Notes under the pieces: generated by a model | What the model was told of the DNA's origin: nothing | Seen by the model: only the letters and a program-made list of their open reading frames with translations | Databases searched by the model: none | DNA from: Prevotella sp. | Lineage (GTDB): Bacteria > Bacteroidota > Bacteroidia > Bacteroidales > Bacteroidaceae | Assembly (NCBI GenBank): GCA_017557185.1 | Contig: JAFZAP010000072.1 | Span: forward strand, 1 to 33,536 | DNA: 33,536 bases | Direction of reading: 5' to 3' | In this document: one piece after another, positions 1-6,468 of the stretch | Layout of the letters: every line of letters begins with the position of its first letter | How positions within the stretch are numbered: the first letter of the stretch is position 1 | Made by a program: the position numbers and the translations under genes

Positions 1-372
1 AAATTGATGGGCGGATACGTCCGTGTCATCTCATAGAAGTTTGTCTGGTAGGTCTGTTGTCGGTAGTCATTCTGTACCCAGCGTGAGACGTTGGGCTGAC
101 AGCCACATCTTCTTCAAAAGTCTTCGTACTAACGGACTTTTCATTAAGTGATTGATAATAAACAGTTAATAAACAATAAATATTTTCCAATTATTTGGAA
201 AGCAACATAGAAGAATAATTAGAATAATTTATCCATTAATTCTTTCTTTGCGAATGATACGGAAGAAATTTGATGATGGAGGGCGATTCCGCGCGCGGAG
301 AGCCTCCCCCCTGCCCCTCCAAGTAGAGGGGTGCCTTTACTTCCAGCATAATCCATTCCTTTGAAAGAGTGA
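1..372. other. Intergenic region left of folK
   Basis: No gene could be supported here. Positions 1-113 contain an open minus-strand frame running off the left edge, with no ATG near its beginning. Positions about 140-250 are strongly AT-rich. A GC-rich palindromic repeat copy lies at 302-334. The region follows the 3' end of the folK operon, so a terminator is expected, but I see no convincing hairpin with a T-tract apart from the repeat itself. Confidence 0.5.
302..334 (+). repeat. Palindromic repeat copy G (forward)
   Basis: Forward copy of the dispersed GC-rich palindrome. It has a left flank GCCTCCCCC and a short stem CCCCTC (314-319) / GAGGGG (326-331). It faces copy H (395-429), forming an inverted pair with about 60 bp between them. 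It is more diverged than copies B-E. Confidence 0.6.
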
Positions 373-852
373 CTAGAGGAGGGGACAACAGGCAGTCTCT
401 CTCCCCCTTTGGGGAGAGTCGGAGTGGGGCTCCATGATCTCCCGCAAGGGAATCATTACGAAGTCGCGCTCGGACATGCGGGGATGCGGTATCTGGAGGT
501 CAGGTTCGTCGATGGTGAGGTCGTCGTAGAGGAGGATGTCGATGTCGATGGGGCGGTCGTGATATTCGAATGTGCCGTCGGCCTTGTTGTGAGTGGTCTT
601 GCGGCGACGGCCGAGCTCACGTTCAATCTGCTGCGTGAGCTGAAGCACCTCGCGCGGCGAATGCTCCGTGAGCACCCGCACACAGGCATTCAGGTATTTA
701 TGCCGCGACTCGTAGCCCCAAGGCTCCGTCACGAGAAAAGCCGACTGGCGCTCCACAGTGCCAATCAGCTCTCCTATTTTTGCGATGGCCCGCAGCATGT
801 TTCGGCGGCGGTTGCCCAGGTTGCTTCCCAGACTCAGATAGACGGTATGCAA
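373..852 (-). CDS. folK: 2-amino-4-hydroxy-6-hydroxymethyldihydropteridine pyrophosphokinase
   Basis: FolK transfers pyrophosphate from ATP to 6-hydroxymethyl-7,8-dihydropterin in cytoplasmic folate synthesis. The 159-residue product starts with the family's N-terminal motif (LSLGSNLGN, residues 6-14) and has the metal-binding RPIDIDILLY (100-109, Asp103 and Asp105) and IPHPR (121-125). No in-frame ATG or GTG lies between the start and the upstream stop at 877-879. The likely start is TTG at 850-852, directly before the family N-terminus. It is the last gene of the minus-strand operon, 16 bp after queA. The last ~18 residues come from palindromic repeat H and its flank and do not look like family sequence. 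Recognition of FolK is firm; only the TTG start and the natural C-terminus are uncertain. Confidence 0.93.
   Translation of the reverse strand: MHTVYLSLGSNLGNRRRNMLRAIAKIGELIGTVERQSAFLVTEPWGYESRHKYLNACVRVLTEHSPREVLQLTQQIERELGRRRKTTHNKADGTFEYHDRPIDIDILLYDDLTIDEPDLQIPHPRMSERDFVMIPLREIMEPHSDSPQRGRETACCPLL
395..429 (-). repeat. Palindromic repeat copy H (reverse), inside the folK 3' end
   Basis: Reverse-oriented, diverged copy with stem CTCTCCCC (399-406) / GGGGAGAG (411-418), then the asymmetric flank GGAGTGGGG. It lies inside the folK reading frame and encodes roughly residues 142-155, including the segment PHSDSPQRGRET. The enzyme's conserved part ends just before it, so the repeat appears to have supplied a new C-terminal tail. 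Confidence 0.65.
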
Positions 853-868
853 GGCGGTGAGAAGTTGA

Positions 869-2035
869 CTAATCGTTCACTATCAACAGCGCATCGCCAA
901 AGCAGCCGAAGCGGAAGCCGTGCTTCACGGCGAGGTCGTAGGCTTCCATCACCAGTTCGTAACCGCCAAAGGCGGCTGTCTCCATGAGCAGCGGCGACAG
1001 GGGGTGATAGAAGTTGGCAATCATCGTGTCGGCAAGCCCGAACTCATAGGGCGGGAAGATGAACTTGTTGGTCCAGCCGTCGAACGCCTTCAGCAGGCCG
1101 TCGGTGCCCACAGCGGTCTCGGTAGCCTTCACCACACTTGTGCCTACGGCACAGACATGATGTCCGGCGAGCTTTGCTTCGTTGACGATGTCGCAAGCCT
1201 CCTTCTCGACGAACATCTGCTCGGAGTCCATCTTATGCTTCGTCAGGTCTTCCACCTCGATGTTGTGGAAGGTGCCCAGACCACAGTGCAGGGTGATATA
1301 GGCGAAGTGAATTCCCTTGATCTCCATGCGCTTCATCATCTCGCGACTGAAGTGCAGACCTGAGGCAGGCGCCGTCACTGCTCCCTCGTTCTTGGCGAAG
1401 ATGCACTGGAAGTCTTCCATATCTTCGGCAGTTGCGGTGTGGTTGTCGCGGGTGTCGATGACATAATGAGGCAGGGGAGCCTCGCCAAGGGCAAACAGCT
1501 CGCGCTTGAACTCGTCGTGCGGACAGTCGTAGAGGAAGCGCAGCGTGCGGCCTCGGCTGGTGGTGTTGTCGATGACCTCGGCCACCATCGTTCCGCTGTC
1601 GTCGAAGAACAGCTTATTGCCGATGCGAATCTTACGGGCAGGCTCGACGAGCACGTCCCACAGGCGCATCTCCTCGTTCAGCTCGCGCAGCAGGAACACC
1701 TCGATCTTGGCATCGGTCTTCTCCTTCGTTCCATAGAGACGGGCGGGGAATACCTTCGTGTCGTTGAAGATGAATGTGTCGCCCTCGTCGAAATAGTCGA
1801 GTACATTACGGAAATCGAGGTAATCGCCCTCGATGGGGTTTCCCTCGTCGTCGCGCTTGTAGAGGTCGATGGTCTGCGACTTGCGGTGCAGCACCATGAG
1901 CTTGCACTCGTCGCGACGGGTGATGCGCACGGTTTCCTTCGTGCCGTCCTCGTTCTCAAACTCGCGATAGATACTATGCGGGTAAAGCGCAATCTGCTCC
2001 TCAGGGAGCCTAAACTTGAATTGTGATAACTTCAT
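869..2035 (-). CDS. queA: S-adenosylmethionine:tRNA ribosyltransferase-isomerase
   Basis: QueA transfers and isomerises the ribosyl moiety of SAM onto 7-deazaguanine in tRNA, giving epoxyqueuosine (queuosine pathway, cytoplasm). The sequence carries family stretches such as KLSQFKFRLPEEQIA at the N-terminus, FIFNDTKVFPARL near residue 92, GAVTAPASGLHFS near 220 and FIFPPYEFG in the C-terminal third. At 388 residues it is about 30 longer than the E. coli enzyme (356). The extra length appears to lie in a charged stretch at residues 25-75. It sits between truB (48-bp gap) and folK (16-bp gap) on the same strand, so it is probably co-transcribed. The ATG at 2033-2035 fits the family start. Confidence 0.96.
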   Translation of the reverse strand: MKLSQFKFRLPEEQIALYPHSIYREFENEDGTKETVRITRRDECKLMVLHRKSQTIDLYKRDDEGNPIEGDYLDFRNVLDYFDEGDTFIFNDTKVFPARLYGTKEKTDAKIEVFLLRELNEEMRLWDVLVEPARKIRIGNKLFFDDSGTMVAEVIDNTTSRGRTLRFLYDCPHDEFKRELFALGEAPLPHYVIDTRDNHTATAEDMEDFQCIFAKNEGAVTAPASGLHFSREMMKRMEIKGIHFAYITLHCGLGTFHNIEVEDLTKHKMDSEQMFVEKEACDIVNEAKLAGHHVCAVGTSVVKATETAVGTDGLLKAFDGWTNKFIFPPYEFGLADTMIANFYHPLSPLLMETAAFGGYELVMEAYDLAVKHGFRFGCFGDALLIVND

Positions 2036-2083
2036 CTATCTATTTTCTTTTTACGTTTTATCTTCAACAACGCGAAGCGCATC

Positions 2084-2779
2084 TCAGCTTCTCTCCACCC
2101 ATTCCTTGATATGGTCGAAGTCGATGCAGTCCTCGACACGGATGTCGCCCACTCGGGTGCGACGCAGGGCGGTGAGGAAGGCTCCGCTGCCAAGGGCGCG
2201 CCCGATGTCGCGGGCCAGCGAGCGGATGTAGGTTCCCTTTCCGCAAACCACACGCAGCGACAGCTGCATCGTTTTCGCATCGAAGCTGAGCACCTCTATC
2301 TCGTCGATGCGGACGGGCTTGGCCTGCATCTGCTGTTCCACCTCGTGGCTCTTGCGGCGCAACTTGTAGGCCCGTTCCCCGTCGACATGTACGGCGCTAT
2401 AGGCTGGCGGCACCTGCATCACATCGCCCACAAACTGCGGCAACGCCCGGTCGATGAGCTCGCGGGTGACATGCCGCGTGGGATAGGTCATATTCACGGT
2501 GTGCTCGCGGTCGTAGCTCGCGGTCGTAGCACCCAGCTGCAGCGTAGCGGTATATTCCTTCGTCTCGTACTGCAGGCGCTCGATCTGCTTCGTCATCTTT
2601 CCCGTACAGAGGATGAGCACGCCCGTCGCCAAGGGGTCGAGGGTGCCGGCATGACCGGTCTTCACCCGCTTCACTCCCACATGTCGCGAGATGACGTAGC
2701 GAACGTGGGCCAGCGCCCCGAAGCTCGACATACCATACGGCTTGTCGATGGCGATGATTGCTCCTTCAATGAAATCCAT
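2084..2779 (-). CDS. truB: tRNA pseudouridine(55) synthase
   Basis: TruB makes pseudouridine 55 in the T-loop of tRNAs. The 231-residue product starts MDFIEGAIIAIDKPYG and has the catalytic motif HAGTLDPLATGVL with Asp48, and later KGTYIRSLARDIG. The frame is open further upstream, but that sequence is an out-of-frame reading of uppP. The ATG at 2777-2779 is the right start because it overlaps the uppP stop by one base (TGATG), a layout that suggests translational coupling. It belongs to the ftsX-DUF3098-uppP-truB-queA-folK operon, an order common in Bacteroidota. Length is slightly shorter than E. coli TruB because there is no C-terminal PUA extension. Confidence 0.96.
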   Translation of the reverse strand: MDFIEGAIIAIDKPYGMSSFGALAHVRYVISRHVGVKRVKTGHAGTLDPLATGVLILCTGKMTKQIERLQYETKEYTATLQLGATTASYDREHTVNMTYPTRHVTRELIDRALPQFVGDVMQVPPAYSAVHVDGERAYKLRRKSHEVEQQMQAKPVRIDEIEVLSFDAKTMQLSLRVVCGKGTYIRSLARDIGRALGSGAFLTALRRTRVGDIRVEDCIDFDHIKEWVERS

Positions 2780-3636
2780 CAGTCGACCATTGCCAATGAG
2801 TGTCCCGTCAGCAGCAGCACGATGATGATCGTACCCACCACGATGCGATAGTAGCCAAAGGCCTTGAAACCGTACTTCGTCAGGAAGCCCACGAACCATT
2901 TCATCGCCAGCAGTGCTACCACGAAGGCCACCACGCATCCCAGAATGAGCATCGTGATGTTGTGGCTGGTAGCCCAGACGGCATCTTCCTTCAGCAGGTC
3001 GAGCAAGTCGAGGAGCGTAGCTCCGGCCATCGTGGGCACAGCCAGGAAGAACGAGAACTCGGCAGCACGCTTGCGCGTGAGGCCTTGCGTCATACCGCCG
3101 ACGATGGTTGCCATCGACCGCGACACGCCCGGAATGACCGAGATGCACTGATAGAGACCGATGTTCAGCGCGCGCTTCTCCGTCACCTCGTTCTTCTCGG
3201 AGCCCTTGTTGAACAGCCTGTCGCAGAACAGCATGAACACACCGCCCACGACGAGCATCACGGCTACCACCTCGACGCTGTCGAGGAGCCAGTCGAGCAG
3301 TCCCGACTTCTTGGCCAGCAGACCGATGACAACAGCAGGCAGCACGCCCACGAACAGCAGCCAGTAGAACCAGTATTTATGCTTCAGCCGTCCGAACCAG
3401 CTGCTGCCCTCAGGGGCCGGCGTATGGTCGAGCTGGAAGAAGCGTTTCCAATAGAGGCACACCACCGAGAGGATGGCACCAAACTGGATGATGAACGTGA
3501 AGGCATGCACAAACGGGTCGCCCTGCTCGATGCCGAGCAGGTTCTGCGTGATGATCATGTGGCCCGTCGACGACACAGGTAGAAACTCCGTCAGTCCCTC
3601 GACGATGGCAATGATTACTGTTTCGATCCAATCCAT
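2779..3636 (-). CDS. uppP: Undecaprenyl-diphosphatase
   Basis: UppP (BacA) dephosphorylates undecaprenyl pyrophosphate, recycling the lipid carrier for peptidoglycan and O-antigen synthesis at the inner membrane. The 285-residue protein has the two family motifs, EGLTEFLPVSSTGH near residue 14 and PGVSRS near 169, and several hydrophobic helices. Length is typical. It lies 3 bp after the DUF3098 gene and shares one base with the truB start, so the three are surely one transcript. High levels are known to give bacitracin tolerance in other species. Nothing here suggests unusual regulation. Confidence 0.97.
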   Translation of the reverse strand: MDWIETVIIAIVEGLTEFLPVSSTGHMIITQNLLGIEQGDPFVHAFTFIIQFGAILSVVCLYWKRFFQLDHTPAPEGSSWFGRLKHKYWFYWLLFVGVLPAVVIGLLAKKSGLLDWLLDSVEVVAVMLVVGGVFMLFCDRLFNKGSEKNEVTEKRALNIGLYQCISVIPGVSRSMATIVGGMTQGLTRKRAAEFSFFLAVPTMAGATLLDLLDLLKEDAVWATSHNITMLILGCVVAFVVALLAMKWFVGFLTKYGFKAFGYYRIVVGTIIIVLLLTGHSLAMVD

Positions 3637-3639
3637 CGC

Positions 3640-3867
3640 CTATTCGTCTTTCGGTTTACGAATGATAGCATAGATCATCGACACGAAGCCCAGCAGGCAC
3701 ACCACCGGGGCCACCTTGATGCGCATCGGGCTGAAGATGCCGGGATCGTAGGCTTCCTCTGTGGAGCCGCCGCCACTCATCAGCACGAAGCCAATGATTA
3801 CTACTATCATACCGATGGCCAACAGGATGAAGTTGACCTTGTCGAATGCGAAATTTCTCTTGTCCAT
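3640..3867 (-). CDS. DUF3098 small membrane protein
   Basis: This 75-residue protein matches the DUF3098 family of small Bacteroidota membrane proteins, whose function is not known. It starts MDKRNFAFDKVNFILL, has two hydrophobic helices (about residues 11-30 and 51-68) joined by a Gly/Ser loop and PGIFSPMRIKVAP, and ends in a charged tail. It is placed between ftsX and uppP in a conserved gene order, only 3 bp before uppP. A role linked to FtsX or the envelope is possible from context but is not shown by the sequence. Confidence 0.9.
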   Translation of the reverse strand: MDKRNFAFDKVNFILLAIGMIVVIIGFVLMSGGGSTEEAYDPGIFSPMRIKVAPVVCLLGFVSMIYAIIRKPKDE

Positions 3868-3920
3868 TTGCTATATTTGTTTTTATTCTTGTTCAAGTAT
3901 TTCTAAAGCATCTAGTTCTC

Positions 3921-4808
3921 CTAGATCTTATAAAGCACTCCAGCCTTCATACGCAGGAACTTGTTGACCGAGATGCCGGCACAGATAGAGGTGATGAGCA
4001 GGCCGAACAGCAACACGGCAACACCCGTGATAGCCATCTCGCGCCACGTGAGAACCGTGAGTATCTCGGGTTCGTAGCGGTAGAGCGCATACACGAAGCC
4101 TGCCAGCACCGCACAGGCAATGATGGCGGCAAGCACACCCAGCCCCATCGCCTTGCGCACGAACGGCCCGCGGATGAAGCCCCACGACGCACCGACGAGT
4201 TTCATCGTGTGAATCGAGAAGCGTCGGGCATAAATGCCCAACCGGATGGTGTTGTTGATGAGCGAGAACGACACGATGGTGAGCAGCACCGCCAGCACCA
4301 GCAGCACCAGCGAGATCTTCGCGAGATTCTTGTTCACCGCCTCAACGAGATCCTTCTGGTAGGCAATCTCGCTCACCTTCGGCAACGCCTTCAGTTCGTT
4401 CGAGATCCAAGCCAGCGAGTCGTTGTTGGCGTAGTCGGCCTGCAACGTCAGCTCCAGCGACGACAGGAACGGGTTGTCGCCCACGAACTCCGTGGGGTCG
4501 CTGCCCAGCTCTTTCATGCCCTCCTTCAGGGCCTGCTCCTTGCTGACATACTGCATGTGGTTCACATAAGGCCGTCCACGCAGCTTCTTCTGAATCTGCT
4601 GCGCCTCGGTGTCGGTCATATCCTGATCGAGCATCATCGTCACCACGAGGTTCTCCTTCACACGCGATGTCAAATTACGTCCCACCAGGCCGGTGAGCAC
4701 CACCAGTCCCAGCAGGATCAATACCATCGCGGTCGATATACACAATGTCACCGCCTGCAGTCCATGACGGCTGCGGGCTTTATTTTGTCTCTTCTTTTTC
4801 TTTCCCAT
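3921..4808 (-). CDS. ftsX: Cell division protein FtsX (permease-like)
   Basis: FtsX is the membrane subunit of the FtsEX complex, which activates peptidoglycan hydrolases at the septum. From ATG 4806-4808 the product is 295 residues: a Lys/Arg-rich start (MGKKKKRQNK), a first membrane helix, an extracytoplasmic domain (about residues 45-150) and three further helices in the C-terminal half (FtsX/MacB-like permease fold). The frame could start 31 codons earlier at 4901, but those residues do not resemble the family. ftsE is not in the window. This is the first gene of the minus-strand operon, with a Bacteroidota promoter at 4915-4946 and a leader of about 100 nt. Confidence 0.93.
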   Translation of the reverse strand: MGKKKKRQNKARSRHGLQAVTLCISTAMVLILLGLVVLTGLVGRNLTSRVKENLVVTMMLDQDMTDTEAQQIQKKLRGRPYVNHMQYVSKEQALKEGMKELGSDPTEFVGDNPFLSSLELTLQADYANNDSLAWISNELKALPKVSEIAYQKDLVEAVNKNLAKISLVLLVLAVLLTIVSFSLINNTIRLGIYARRFSIHTMKLVGASWGFIRGPFVRKAMGLGVLAAIIACAVLAGFVYALYRYEPEILTVLTWREMAITGVAVLLFGLLITSICAGISVNKFLRMKAGVLYKI

Positions 4809-4914
4809 TCCGAATGTTCTATTACAGCGCACAAAAAGCCCCAAAGCTTCTTGACTCATCGTAACGACACAGCAATAACTGCCCCGAAAAGGGCATATCA
4901 TGCCAAATTTCCTG

Positions 4915-4946
4915 CAAAATTACAACTTAATCAAGCGAAATCCAAA
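4915..4946 (-). promoter_or_regulatory. Promoter for the ftsX operon
   Basis: Read on the minus strand, TTTG (4943-4946), a 20-bp spacer and TAATTTTG (4915-4922) match the Bacteroidota promoter TTTG-N19-21-TAnnTTTG. It is divergent from, and only 43 bp from, the -7 box of the radical SAM gene. Confidence 0.7.
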
Positions 4947-4965
4947 TAAATTAAGAAATATTTTA

Positions 4966-4973
4966 TAATTTTG
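4966..4973 (+). promoter_or_regulatory. -7 promoter box of the radical SAM gene
   Basis: TAATTTTG fits TAnnTTTG. The ATG begins at 4983, only 9 bases after the box, so the transcript would have almost no leader. No clear -33 TTTG is seen at the expected distance. Confidence 0.6.
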
Positions 4974-4982
4974 CACGCAAAT

Positions 4983-5774
4983 ATGAGTACGATCATTTAT
5001 CCAAGCCCGATTTTCGGGCCAGTCCATAGCCGTCGTCTCGGCATTTCGCTGGGCATCAACCTCATGCCTGCCGACGGAAAGGTGTGCACCTTCGACTGCA
5101 TCTACTGCGAGTGCGGACTCAACAATGAGCGCCGCCCCACTCTGCCCCGCCCCACACGCAAAATGGTGGCTGCGGCTCTCGAGGCAAAGCTGCGAGAGAT
5201 GGCTGCTGAGGGTCTACGTCCCGATGTGCTGACGTTTGCCGGCAACGGCGAACCCACAGCGCATCCGCATTTTGCAGAAATCATCGACGACACCATTCGG
5301 CTGCGCGACGAACTCTGTCCGGCTGCAAAGGTCTCGGTGCTGAGCAATGCTACACAACTGCACCGAAAGGACGTCTTCGAAGCCCTGCTGCGCGTCGATA
5401 ACAACATTCAGAAACTCGACACCATCGACATTGACTTCATCCGACTTGTCGACCGTCCCGTCAGTCCTCATTACAACGTTCAGACCATCGTCAGCCAACT
5501 ACAGGCTTTCTACGGACACGTCATCATTCAAACCATGTTTCTGAAGGGAACTCCAACCCCCGATTCTCCACTCTCCTTGATTGACAACACCACCGACGAA
5601 TATGTTCTTCCTTGGCTCGAAGCCTTGAAGGTGATTGCACCGGAACAGGTGATGATATACACCATCGACCGCGAGACACCCGTCGGCGGACTCCAGAAGG
5701 CCACTCACGAGGAACTCGACCGCATCCGCGATCTCGTCATCGCCGCAGGAATCTCCTGTACCGCATCATATTAG
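4983..5774 (+). CDS. Radical SAM protein
   Basis: The 263-residue product is a radical SAM enzyme. The cluster-binding motif is C35-x3-C39-x2-C42 (CTFDCIYC), followed by another Cys at 44, and a glycine-rich SAM motif (FAGNGEPT) lies near residue 85. It resembles the COG0731-type Fe-S oxidoreductases related to TYW1-like proteins; the reaction is not known. A frame open from TTG 4971 adds four residues, but that TTG is part of the promoter box, so ATG 4983 is preferred. The stop overlaps the 3' end of the convergent vsr gene by 9 bp. No operon partner is visible, so substrate and pathway cannot be inferred. Confidence 0.85.
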   Translation: MSTIIYPSPIFGPVHSRRLGISLGINLMPADGKVCTFDCIYCECGLNNERRPTLPRPTRKMVAAALEAKLREMAAEGLRPDVLTFAGNGEPTAHPHFAEIIDDTIRLRDELCPAAKVSVLSNATQLHRKDVFEALLRVDNNIQKLDTIDIDFIRLVDRPVSPHYNVQTIVSQLQAFYGHVIIQTMFLKGTPTPDSPLSLIDNTTDEYVLPWLEALKVIAPEQVMIYTIDRETPVGGLQKATHEELDRIRDLVIAAGISCTASY

Positions 5775-6332
5775 GGGGCCTCCCCCTCTATCTTCTGCCG
5801 CCATTCCCAGCCGACTGTCTTCTTCCTCGAGCTGTGCATAGCGGGTAGGTTGCGTGTGGTCTTGCAGGAAGATGCTGTTTAGCGTGTAGGCCAACGACTC
5901 CAGCGTTTCCTCGCGACGTTTCGGCGTGAGCTCGCACTCCCAAACCGTGATGCAATGCCACCCCATCGCAGCTAAACGACGCTGCTGCTCACGGTCGCGG
6001 AGCTGGTTGCGCCTGATCTTCTCCACCCAGAACGTCTGGTTTGTCTTCGGAATCTTACAGCACTTGGAGTTTTCAACAATCCATTCGCCACTCTCAGCAG
6101 GTGCCAAAGGCAGCTGTACCTCGTGTCCATGCCAGAAGCATCCGTTCACGAAGATACACGTCCTGTATTTCCGCAACACCAGATCCGGGTGTCCCGGCAG
6201 CCGTCTGTGGTTCAGGCGGTAACGGAATCCTTTCTTCCACAGCCCACGGCGCACCACCATCTCCGGGTTCGTATTCTTCGAGTGGATCGCCGCCATATTC
6301 ATGTGTCGCTGTTCTGCTGAGAGCTTATCCAT
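5766..6332 (-). CDS. vsr: Very short patch repair (Vsr) mismatch endonuclease
   Basis: Vsr nicks DNA beside T:G mismatches created by deamination of 5-methylcytosine. The 188-residue product begins MDKLSAEQRHMNMAAIHSKN and has RLPGHPDLVLRKYRTCIFVNGCFWHGHE, containing the PD-(D/E)XK-like catalytic Asp and the His-rich motif, then KIPKTNQTFW and ITVWECEL. Between HGH and the downstream CC-KIP lies an extra stretch of about 18 residues, so the first zinc-ligand region differs from E. coli Vsr. No cytosine methyltransferase lies beside it, although one is the usual partner. The start is ATG 6330-6332, 22 nt from a TATCTTTG promoter box. The 3' end overlaps the radical SAM gene. Confidence 0.92.
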   Translation of the reverse strand: MDKLSAEQRHMNMAAIHSKNTNPEMVVRRGLWKKGFRYRLNHRRLPGHPDLVLRKYRTCIFVNGCFWHGHEVQLPLAPAESGEWIVENSKCCKIPKTNQTFWVEKIRRNQLRDREQQRRLAAMGWHCITVWECELTPKRREETLESLAYTLNSIFLQDHTQPTRYAQLEEEDSRLGMAAEDRGGGPLI

Positions 6333-6353
6333 ATTCCTTTTTGTTCTCACCTG

Positions 6354-6383
6354 CAAAGATAAGCAAATAAAAGGAAAAACAAA
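6354..6383 (-). promoter_or_regulatory. Promoter for vsr
   Basis: On the minus strand, TTTG (6380-6383), an 18-bp spacer and TATCTTTG (6354-6361) fit the Bacteroidota promoter pattern. The vsr ATG lies 22 nt downstream. Confidence 0.7.
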
Positions 6384-6402
6384 GAAAAAATTGTTTTTTT
6401 CC

Positions 6403-6433
6403 TTTGCTTTTCGCTCACTTATTCGTACCTTTG
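6403..6433 (+). promoter_or_regulatory. Promoter for the oadA-like gene
   Basis: TTTG (6403-6406), exactly 19 bp, then TACCTTTG (6426-6433) is a full match to the Bacteroidota promoter. It is back to back with the vsr promoter. The ATG follows 35 nt later. Confidence 0.75.
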
Positions 6434-6468
6434 CAGGCTAAAAGAAGAAATAAGGTATAAAAACATAT

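Noticed and set aside
1-113. Open minus-strand frame at the left edge (peptide with WVQNDYRQQTYQTNFYEM)
   Set aside because: It looks protein-like, but it begins right after a stop with no start codon, and a different frame is also open nearby. It could be a partial or broken gene; too short to support.
2111-3582. Long plus-strand open frames across truB and uppP
   Set aside because: They are shadows of GC-rich genes on the minus strand, with no family resemblance and no promoter.
5549-5580. CCCCCGATTCTCCACTCTCC stretch in the radical SAM gene as a repeat copy
   Set aside because: It has no palindromic partner, and the encoded residues may be ordinary protein sequence.
5773-5787. AGGGGG-CCT-CCCCCT palindrome at the radical SAM/vsr junction as a ninth repeat copy or terminator
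   Set aside because: It shares GCCTCCCCC with copies F and G but lacks the CCCCTCC-GGAGGGG core and lies in overlapping coding ends. Possibly a decayed copy, not enough to call.
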